64,000 nucleotides of DNA, from contig CM043953.1 of assembly GCA_014529385.2 (NCBI GenBank), positions 99,311,342 to 99,375,341 of the forward strand, given 5' to 3'. Shown piece after piece: positions 56,302 through 64,000 of the stretch (positions within the stretch are counted from its first letter, which is position 1; each line of letters opens with the position of its first letter). The notes under the pieces are model-generated. The model ran no database searches and was not told the DNA's origin. It saw nothing but the letters and a program-made list of their open reading frames with translations. This DNA comes from Adiantum capillus-veneris (taxonomy: Eukaryota > Streptophyta > Polypodiopsida > Polypodiales > Pteridaceae). The translations under genes were made by a program, and so were the position numbers.

Positions 56302-56895
56302 GATGGAAGAATTGAATACCATGAGAGAAGAAATACGGGTCATCAAGGAAGATGAGAAGAAGTCATGGCCGCGGTCATCTCCGCAACACAAAAGAAAGTA
56401 GAAGAGGCCGAAAAATGGATTGAGGTCACCAAGAAAGGGAAAGGTAAGGAAGCTCCTTGTACACCCACTCTTATAAACATGGCCCTCGAAGAGGAACAAT
56501 GGAGGAGGATGCGGGCTCTACATGTGAGGGTAACCGGCCTCAAAGACATAAACAATGTGGAAAAAGAGGTCACAATCCTCACATCTATGATGGGGGTGGA
56601 CAAGCCTTCACACACAAATACATGGAGAGTGGGCAAGAAGAGTGGTGGCTCGGGAGAATCTTCAAAAGAGAGAGCTCTCATACTACGCTTCCCCTCATTG
56701 GAAGAGAAGAATAAATTTTTGAAAAAGAGGCCTACTCTCAAGAAGAGAGGTATTTTCCTCGGTGATGATCTCACTTCCTCACAGCTTGCGCATATGAGAG
56801 AGGTAATGCCAGAGATTACGGCGGCAAGGGAGAAGGGAAAGACGGCCTTTTACAAAGATGGTCGGGTGGTGATTGTAGAGCGGCACTCTACATGA
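56302..56895 (+). pseudogene. LINE-5 ORF1, second part
   Basis: 56302-56365 reads MEELNTMREEIRVIKEDEKK; one frameshift leads to MAAVISATQKKVEEAEKWIE (coiled coil), then a folded domain with LHVRVTGLKDINNVEKEVTI, RALILRFPSLEEKNKFLKKR and a C-terminus EKGKTAFYKDGRVVIVERHS before TGA 56893-56895. The RVTGL and ALILRF strands suggest an RRM-like/ORF1p chaperone fold; inference. Confidence 0.72.
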
Positions 56896-56925
56896 TGGTG
56901 TGAGACCTATCAGACCACACTGAAG

Positions 56926-58205
56926 ATGGCTACTTGGAATTGTAATGGATCTATGAGGTTGGATGCTGGTGCCTTTGAGGACAGTTTCAGAGAGAGGGAC
57001 ATTGTTTTCTTCTTAGAGACTCATCAGGCCCTTGGACAGCTTATGCCACATGTGGTGGGATACAGATGGGAGACAACCCACAGGACAGTCACGAGATCAG
57101 CATGGGAGTAGAGGTTCAGGAGGAGTAGCAGTGCTATTTAGGGAGGAGTTACAGCCACTACTACATATTGTACGGAGAGATGATCATGCTAGATACATGT
57201 GGGTGAGGTTGAGAGCTGACACAGGCCGATTTCTATACATTGCCATATGTTACTTCCCCCCTAGTACGTCAGTATATGCTGCACCCAGCGGACAATCGCC
57301 TTTCTCTATACTAGATGATGATATATGGGAGTTTTCTAGGGATGGTGATATCATCCTCCTAGGGGACTTCAATGCCCAAACAGGAAACTCTCAGACAGTC
57401 TTCTACGACACTTCAGATGAGATGCTTAGAGAGATGGATGTGGGTGACTTGGGGCTTGACAAATGTTCACATGATAGAGAGCAGACGGAGTATGGGAGAT
57501 ACCTCACGGAGATGACAACTACACATGGGTTAGCCATACTTAATGGCTTACAGCGATTTCCTGGAGCAGTCGGCTTCACATGCTTTCCACACAGACACGA
57601 GGCCAGTACAGTGGACTATGTTATGGCACAGCCGAGCTTTATTCCTTGTATTCGGGATTTCATCGTGGGAGCCAGACCAATGGGTGTAGCAGTGGATCAT
57701 GCTCTTTTGACATTGTCCGTTTCATTTCAGTATAGTACAGCCCAGACATCAGGAGATAGGTCACATACCCGTTATACATTTACACCAGACACTGACTCGG
57801 TTTATACAGAGCAGATCTATAGCCATCTATGCACAGCTAGTCCTGGTCTCTCAGTGGAGGAGTGCACCACTTTACTGACTGAGACATTGCATGGTGCAGC
57901 ATCAGAGGCATACCCACACACTCAGCCGGGTCGGAGGCAACATTCTGGGAGCATGCCCCAGAATAGTTGGTATGATGAGGAGTGCAGAGAGATGAGAGCT
58001 CCAGAGAGATCTTCTTTTAGGAGTCATCACTTACAAACAGTCTCGAAATGCTTCCCAGCGCCTTGTGCCACGGAAGAAACAAGCTTATTTGGCCCAGATA
58101 GAGCGAGACTTGTATCAGTTGTTCTTGAGTAGAGACTCAGGAGAGACATGGCGATTCTTTCATGAGCACTCCCTCCCCCAGTGATTACTTCTCCTGATGT
58201 GTGGG
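56926..58205 (+). pseudogene. LINE-5 ORF2, endonuclease
   Basis: MATWNCNGSMRLDAGAFEDS, FFLETHQ (N and E of the APE fold), then after a frameshift at about 57105 GSGGVAVLFREELQPLLHIV, GDIILLGDFNAQTGNS (catalytic D-N), TVDYVMAQPSF and GVAVDHALLTLSV (D-H). The stop at 58130 and a frameshift precede the insertion site at GTGGG 58201-58205. Confidence 0.87.
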
Positions 58206-58470
58206 TGTCACAAACGGGAGCGCATAACAATATAAAATACATTCGGATAAATAGGATTTATCACTTATTACTGAAGCCAGAGGATATAGAGAGAAATAGA
58301 TAGAGAGAGATAGAGAGTGAGAAGATCGGCACAGTACTGGGGACCAAAAGATAGGTTGTTCCCCCCCCCCCCCCCTCGTAATAGTATCTTTATTACTAAG
58401 GAGAAGTCTATACAAGCACTTGAACCGAACGTATTACCACGTTCGTTCTAGAATAAGACTTGATGGTTCC

Positions 58471-58559
58471 CGGAAGCCTCAGCTTCCGATTCCTAGGGCA
58501 AAACCCTATTTCAAGGAACTTCCGTTCCTTATTTCAAATCCTTGAGAACCAAGGTTCTC
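58471..58559. repeat. Four consecutive short perfect inverted repeats
   Basis: CGGAAGC/GCTTCCG with loop CTCA (58471-58488); TAGGG/CCCTA (58494-58508); AAGGAA/TTCCTT (58513-58530); GAGAACC/GGTTCTC with a 2-base loop (58544-58559). More follow at 58618-58633, 58643-58657, 59434-59452 and 59597-59616. Confidence 0.85.
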
Positions 58560-59749
58560 GCCTCTAGATCTCACCTTCCAGACTCAAGGCATGACATCCC
58601 TGCAACTCTCTTTTCCAACTCTGTTTCCAGAGTCCTCTTCCCGCAGAACAACTCTGCTTTCCCAGACGCGAAGTCCTTACTTGGGAATCTCAACTTCCGG
58701 ATCACAACTCGAGAGACTACCTCTCTCCGATCTGTGGATCTACTTCCCAAACTTGGGTACGAAACCCTTGGGCTGATCTGGCTCTAGTTCCTCAGAGCGC
58801 TTTTCTCCTGCAGAGGCTCATGCCTTCCTTTGCTCCTACTCCCTCCCGAAGAGGAAGTACACCTGCCATCAAATACTGCCATCAAATACTCACATGAAAA
58901 TCGTTACCTTCAAAGTCTCGACGCTCGAAACGCAACTTGGTTCTCGAAAAGCAATTCCCCGGAAGAGATCTTTACATAGAAAATCCTCTCTTCCAATCCT
59001 ACACACAAAAGAGGTGTATTCTCGGGTTCCTTCTCGTAAATCAGCCCCATCTACGACGTTTATGGGCTGAAAACAGAGAAAAACAGCAACTTGTCGCGAT
59101 GGAAACACGCTTCGTAGGCACTTCTTCGCGAGGGAACTCGCGCACTTGGTCTTCGCGACATTTGGTACACTTGGGGCAGCCATGGCATCATTCGCAACGT
59201 CTTCTTTACGGCTGAAATCTGCAGCAGCATCTCCTCCTTGCAAAGATTGGTCTTCCCTCTGGAAGAGAGCTGTGATGCTTTTATAGCTCCTTGGCATGGC
59301 AAAGATAGCTGCTCGCGTAGTGATCGCGGCCGTTTATTTTTATTTTTTTTCGTTTTTTTTCTTTTCGTTGTTTTGCCGGAAAAAGAGAAAGAGAAAACGC
59401 TGGCTGATCTGTTGCCTTATTTATCAGATGGCTGCTCACTTATTAAGTGAGCGGCCGGCATATTTTAAAAATAGGCTGAAACTGCCCAAAACTCAATAAA
59501 ACCTTATAAGTTAAAAACAATGCTTTCACAGCACTTCCCAGGCGTCCCTGGATGCAATCACATGCACAATTGCAATGCAGACATAGACATCCTCGTGGGA
59601 AAGCATCTGCTTTCCCGAAAAGCAATCCCGCTTTCTCAGAAAGCATCCATTTTTTCCTCAAAGTTTCCTCTGAACCCATCTTCATTCAAGTGCTTGCTTT
59701 TCCTTGTGCACAATTCTAACACAGTTCAAAATTTCCTCTTGACTATGGA

Positions 59750-60030
59750 TATCCCCTTTCCGATGCACCCGTCACCCACCTTGTGACGCATCAGGAATAC
59801 CCATCACCTAGTCCTTTCCTACCGAACTTACGGTACAATCTCCTTCGCGATGCTCTATGTCACCCATCCTATGACGCATCAGAGATGTCCGTTCCCGGAT
59901 GGTCGGATACTTCTTCCCGATGCTCCCTGTCACCCATCCGATGTGACACATCAGAAGTACCCGTTCCTAGTGGCCTTACAGATATTCCCTTTCACAATGC
60001 TCCCGTCATTACTCTGAATGCCGCACTAGG
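59750..60030. repeat. Imperfect 71-87 bp tandem repeats
   Basis: CGATGC.CC..GTCACCCA.C, then GTGACGCATCAG, recurs at 59760, 59847 and 59918, with a weaker fourth copy at 59994. Confidence 0.7.
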
Positions 60031-60071
60031 AATATTCTGTACTCGGATGTCTCCACTGAGAAAAACACTTT

Positions 60072-60171
60072 CACTTAGAATTCCAATAATTCATTTAGAA
60101 TTATTTTTCCTGGTGTTCCAAGCGAGAAAACCCTCACTTATAAATCCAATAATTCATTTAGAATTATTTTT
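60072..60171. repeat. 37-bp direct repeat, 63-bp offset
   Basis: TCCAATAATTCATTTAGAAT plus flanks (CACTTA before, TATTTTT after) occurs at 60072-60108 and 60135-60171 with three differences. Confidence 0.85.
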
Positions 60172-60198
60172 ATATCAGATAAAGCCAATTTAGCAATA

Positions 60199-61322
60199 GT
60201 GGGGCCAGTATGCGACATCATTATATACAGTTCCTGGACAGGACCCCCTTCCAGATCCTATGGAGCCATGCCCACCTACTAGCACCTTCTTTACCACTGA
60301 GATGGTAAAGAGAGCCATTGACAAGAGGACCAGCAAGGCATATGATCATGATGGTCTAGTAGCAGAGCACTTTATACATGCTGGAGATATGTTGGTAGAG
60401 GTTCTTGCAGTGTTGTTCAATCGTGCCATATGTGAGGGGTTACCTGAGACTTGGAGGTTGTCTACTATTGTGCCTATCTTCAAGGCAGGTGATCCTACAA
60501 AGCCTTGGACTTACCGCACTATTATGGTTGGGCACATTGGCACGGTTGTATGCATCCATTCTTGAGCAGCAGTTGAGTAATTGGGCAGAGGGTGAGGGTG
60601 TACGAGCAAAGGGCCAGGCCGGTTTTAGGAGGGGTTTCTCCACCCTTGATCATATTCTGACACTTAGAGCCATCGTTGAGGAGGGCAGGTCACATGGGAG
60701 ACGGATTTATTGTAGCTTTGTGGATTTCCGCAAAGCATTTGACATGGTACCCAGAGCTCGATTGATGCACAGACTGCAAGAGATGGGGGTGCCCATAGTG
60801 TTGATTTGGGCGATTATGGCTCTATACAGATAAGTGATGGGACATGTACGCACCCCGGAGAGGATATCTAATTTGGTTCACTCCACCATTGGGGTGAAAC
60901 AGGGTTGCCCATTGTCTCCTACTCTATTTGGTATGTATGTTGACAAGGTGTCTGATTACATTGACAGAGAGGGTGATAGAGGTGCCCAGCTGGCAGGGAC
61001 GTGGATCCCATTGTTGTTATATGTTGATGATATTGTGTTGATCTCTGACTCACCAGAGGGTATGCACCGACAGTTGGATGCATTACACAGTTTTGCAGAG
61101 GATAGTGGATTGCCTATAAACCTTGGTAAAACCAAGGTTCTGGTGTTTAACACCACACCACATTGGATCACGAGATCAGCACCGACTTTCACATATGGTC
61201 AGGAGATACAGATGCATACACTTACCTTGGGGTTGTCTTCACTGGGCCGAGCTTTTCTTTGGGAAGAGCAACAGAGACTAGACTAACTAGAGCTTATGCG
61301 GCCTTGGGAGGCATGGAGAGGA
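60199..61322 (+). pseudogene. LINE-5 ORF2, reverse transcriptase
   Basis: 60260-60540 reads TTEMVKRAIDKRTSKAYDHD and STIVPIFKAGDPTKPWTYRT; after a frameshift near 60530, RLYASILEQQLSNWAEGEGV, GQAGFRRGFSTLDHILTLRA, IYCSFVDFRKAFDMVPRARL. A TAA stop at 60831-60833, then STIGVKQGCPLSPTLFGMYV, LLLYVDDIVLISDSPEGMHR (catalytic YVDD), INLGKTKVLVFNTTPHWI. Ends GGMERM at the solo LTR. Confidence 0.9.
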
Positions 61323-62022
61323 TGTAACAAACTGCTGACGTGTCAAAGCCTAAAGAATGCAACCAACTTACAGATGTGGCCGAGGAGCCTAAACCCTAAG
61401 AAGAACAAGTAACAGAAGAAGTGTCACGAAGTGATGACGTGGTTGTCCGAGAGCAGAAAACCCTAACCCTAATTTTTGCCAGAAACCCTAATTGCTAAAA
61501 CCCTAATTCCAGAAATCCTAACTACTGAAACCCTAATTCTGAAAACCCTAACCCTAAAACCTGCAAACCCTAATTCTGAAAACCCTAACCCTAAAACTGC
61601 AACAGCGTTGCTGATTTTCGAAAATTGCGCTGGCATGATGACGTGGCAGGCTGTACGGATTTCCGTGGTTTATGCTTGTAGCTTTTTGGCTTTGCTTTTG
61701 GACCAGAAGCTTTTGAGTTTTGGAAGCTTTTCACTATAACTGCTTTTCAGGCCAAGGGCCTTTAAATATGAGGCTAGGGCTCATTCTCTGGCATGCTTCC
61801 TGGAGAAGGTGCAAAGTCTAGAGTACCGGCTTGTACTTTGATGATGCAATATAAAGAAATACCGAAAGGGGCGCCAAGGTTTGGAGCCAATACTCTCTGG
61901 GGTGGAATCCCGCCACTCCGTGTCGCGTGTCGTCTCTCTCTTTCAGTTTAGTTGTTATTGAAGTGCTAAAAGTCTGTTCAGTCTATTCTTTTCTACTAGC
62001 ACGTGGTGCCCGCCTTGTGACA
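61323..62022 (+). mobile_element. Solo LTR, Gypsy-2 family
   Basis: 700 bp, TGTAACAAACTGC ... CTTGTGACA, with TSD GAGGA at 61318-61322 and 62023-62027 in LINE-5 ORF2. Collinear in reverse with 55790-56296. GCCTTTAAATATG near 61757 is a likely TATA-like core. A single LTR with TSD is the product of LTR-LTR recombination. Confidence 0.9.
61456..61600. repeat. Telomere-like CCCTAA cluster in the solo LTR
   Basis: Ten CCCTAA words in about 145 bases, many as AACCCTAACCCTAA or AAACCCTAATT, separated by 4-8 base spacers (TTCTGA, TTGCTA). Not a regular telomere array. Confidence 0.85.
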
Positions 62023-63172
62023 GAGGATGTCTTCGTAGGTTCAGTTCCAGGAACCTCGGGCTTTCATACTTTAGTAGCCTCAGCTATGTTGTATGCGGTG
62101 CAGATATGGGGACCTTCTGTAGGCCAAGATGGTTGGAGACGTATGGAGAGGCCCTTGGTATCTATGATCTCTCGACTGATTAGAGCCAAGGCCTCCGTAC
62201 CCCACGCTATCATTCGAGCAGAGCTAGCTACCCCTCCTATGGAGATTGAGGCGCTTACCAGATTAGTCTCCTTTGTGCACAACTTGTGGGACACTACTAG
62301 GGACAGATATGCTACACGGGCCCTTGAGTCTTCCAGACAGTTAGCTCTTCAGGGGGACACTTCATGCTGGTAAGCACAGATGACATCATGGTTTCAAACG
62401 CAGGGCTTCACCATGGACAGGCTGCCCCCTTTCCAGGACTCTCTTCAGACACCCTCGATGTCTCTTACACGGGTGGAGATAACTAGACTTATTCGAGTTG
62501 GATACCAGGAGGACATGGATAGAGCCGCCACAGGAGTTGGGCACGAAAATGGCTTTCTATAGAGAGCATCTTCTCCACCTCACAGGAGATGGGTTTGTGA
62601 TTCGACCCAGCTACATGGATACACATATGTCTCATGGTTTGCGGTGTGGCATTGGTCAGATCCTCGCATCAGCTGGAGATTGAGACTGGTAGATTCAAAG
62701 GGATACCAGCAGACAACAGGATATGCTGTTTATGCCAGCTAGAGCCAGAGACGGAGCTACATTACATATGTCATTGTACAGTGTACTATGAGATTCGGGG
62801 CCGTTTCCACTGCTTATTTAGAGAGGGTTTCGGTCCTTTCTCTAGGGTCATGAGTTATGAGGATCAAAGATGTCTTGGGCTATATCTACTTGAATGACAC
62901 AAATATAAAAACGCTTTACTGGGGAGAGCTAGAGAGAGTCCCAGAGACGGATTACAGATTTCTTTTCACTAGATATGGGACAGCGAGAGGAGCAGCCATC
63001 ACTGCAGAGCTCTGCCCACACTCATTCGTCCACTACCGGCACTCTCATCGACCGAGCACTAGAGCTACGAAGATCCAGACGGCCACAATTGAGGAGAGGG
63101 GCTACACAGCATCGACAAAGACTACAGCAGAGGATTCGAGCCATACTCTCTCGACGTTTAGAGTGCAGATGA
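62023..63172 (+). pseudogene. LINE-5 ORF2, C-terminal region
   Basis: LVASAMLYAVQIWGPSVGQD, IRAKASVPHAIIRAELATPP, LALQGDTSCW then a TAA; MTSWFQTQGFTMDRLPPFQD; later ICCLCQLEPETELHYICHCT, a C-x2-C-x(9-10)-H-x3-C zinc motif typical of LINE ORF2 ends; then Arg-rich SRRPQLRRGATQHRQRLQQR to the stop at 63170-63172. Frameshifts near 62500 and 62680. Confidence 0.83.
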
Positions 63173-63312
63173 GGATGGATTCTAGTAGTAGTAGTAGTAT
63201 TTTTGTTTTAGTCTTTTTGTACCCAGACATGGTATCAGACTCACAATTTTGTAACAGTTTGGTCTCATAGGCCATTTTGGCCTTTTGAAGACGTTAATAT
63301 AACATTTAAATT

Positions 63313-63374
<62 letters not shown>

Positions 63375-63376
63375 CT
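63173..63376 (+). repeat. LINE-5 3' UTR and (TC)n tail
   Basis: GTACCCAGACATGGTATCAG, TTTGGTCTCATAGGCCATTT, TGGCCTTTTGAAGACG, ATAACATTTAAATTTCAT, then (TC)n 63317-63368. Same tail as at 37430, 47540 and 53940. Confidence 0.87.
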
Positions 63377-64000
63377 ACCCATGTCATTGTCCGGCATACT
63401 ATGAGATACGGGGCCGTTTCCACTGCCTGTTCAGAGAAGGTTTCGGACCTTTTTCTAGAGTCATGAGATACAAGGATCAGAGATGTCTTGGATTGTTCCT
63501 ACTAGAGCTGCGCAGACTTACGAAGAGCTTGCTGAGGACATCAAGGGAAAGACAGTCTCAAAGACGAATCACAGATTTCTTTACACCAGCCAGGGTAGAG
63601 CCAGAGGAGCACTCATTACAGCGTATCTCAAAGCCCACCCATACTAGAGGTACGCTGCTTGACCGAGCCACTAAGCTAGGCAGATCGAGACGCCCACGAC
63701 CTCGGGGGGTCTCCCACCACCGATGAAGGCTGCAACAGAAGATACAAATCACTCTAGCTCGACATGCAAGACGCCCAACCAGAGTATTGACCATGAAAGA
63801 GGTTGATGAGATCCGACACCGATGATAGATTTCATTTGAACCCACCAACCCCCCCCCCCCTTATCTCGTCTCAATCCCGAATCAACCTCAGAATTATTTC
63901 CTCTCTCCTTAGTGTTTTAGTTTCAGTGTTAGTTCTTTGTAACTTTGTAATTTCCGTACTCATACATGATATCAGATTCACCAATTGTAACTTTTTGGTC
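63377..64000 (+). pseudogene. LINE-6 copy, 5'-truncated, runs off the window
   Basis: TACCCATGTCATTGTCCGGC onward matches LINE-5 from 62765: zinc-motif end, RFHCLFREGFGPFSRVM-like text, RCLGLFLLELRRLTKSLLRT, then GRSRRPRPRGVSHHR. It reaches the shared 3' end (TTTTTGGTC at 63991-64000), so the tail lies just beyond the window. Confidence 0.83.

Larger units (their letters stand above)
58206..60198 (+). mobile_element. Probable solo LTR or LTR-like element, hairpin-rich
   Basis: 1993 bp with TSD GTGGG at 58201-58205 and 60199-60203 in LINE-5 ORF2. Begins TGTCACAAACGGG, like many Gypsy LTRs; ends GCAATA, not CA. No coding domain. It has a 17-C run (58362-58378), many short perfect hairpins (58471-58559, 58618-58657, 59434-59452, 59597-59616) and two sets of tandem repeats near its end. 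Strand is arbitrary. Confidence 0.7.
54036..63370 (+). mobile_element. LINE-5, nearly complete two-ORF non-LTR retrotransposon (split by three insertions)
   Basis: After removing 54354-56296, 58206-60198 and 61323-62022 about 4.7 kb remain: ORF1 with a coiled coil and basic region, ORF2 with APE endonuclease, RT and a CCHC-like C-terminal zinc motif, and a 3' end with the family tail and (TC)n. Each interruption has an exact 5-bp TSD, and removing it restores the reading order. ORFs carry frameshifts and stops, so the copy is inactive. Confidence 0.9.

Noticed and set aside
58362-58378. Run of 17 C as a biological feature
   Set aside because: Homopolymer C runs here and at 63850-63860 could be sequencing or assembly length errors, so no weight is given.
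61456-61600. Interstitial telomere or chromosome end
   Set aside because: The CCCTAA words are spaced irregularly and lie inside a solo LTR with a TSD.

Overview
The window is plant nuclear DNA: spliced low-density genes in a matrix of retrotransposons. The chromovirus-type Gypsy, Copia, LINE and hAT families, the initiator-Met and Asp primer-binding sites, and a plant-type maestro-HEAT (SGR6-like) gene all say land plant. The loose, TE-filled layout and the odd gene at the left end suggest a fern or another seed-free plant, but that is a low-confidence inference.

Region 1 (1-7150) is the gene island. On the + strand a histone-H3-like ORF (46-816) runs in the same frame, broken only by one TAG, into a spliced gene encoding a Ulp1/SENP-type cysteine protease domain, an acidic linker and an FCP1/SCP-like HAD domain (817-2788). 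Facing it is a two-exon gene of unknown function (3006-4426, - strand). 4450-7150 holds no recognisable gene, only a possible TATA/mini-exon and a two-copy ~255 bp tandem repeat.

Region 2 (7150-38612) is a stack of insertions whose order can be read from target-site duplications (TSDs). A minus-strand LINE (7556-8007 continued at 35871-37388) was split by Copia A (8008-35870). Copia A was split twice: by Gypsy-1, a chromovirus (10312-27961, TSD CAATA), and by a second copy of its own family, Copia B (29927-35070, TSD ATAGG). Gypsy-1's 5' LTR was in turn split by an LTR element that carries gag and protease but no recognisable RT or integrase (17866-26696, TSD AATAC/AATAT). Copia B carries a ~555 bp inverted duplication of its RT region. 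A second, 5'-truncated LINE follows (37389-38612).

Region 3 (38613-50762) holds a second chromovirus, Gypsy-2 (about 39140-46940, - strand), split by a hAT transposon (40714-43236, 8-bp TSD GCGTAAAC), then an LTR fragment and a 3.3-kb minus-strand LINE.

Region 4 (50763-64000): nine in-phase exons on the - strand (51277-53512) encode the C-terminal end of an SGR6/MROH-type HEAT-repeat protein. Upstream of the first visible exon there is only repeat sequence, so the gene is either cut off or has a giant intron. Beyond it lies a nearly complete two-ORF LINE (54036-63370, + strand), split three times: by an internally deleted Gypsy-2-family element (54354-56296, TSD TCCAT), a hairpin-rich 2-kb LTR-like element (58206-60198, TSD GTGGG) and a solo LTR carrying telomere-like repeats (61323-62022, TSD GAGGA). 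The start of another LINE copy fills the right edge.

Apart from the three host loci, no coding region here is intact; almost every TE ORF carries stops or frameshifts. All identifications come from reading motifs; no database search was run.
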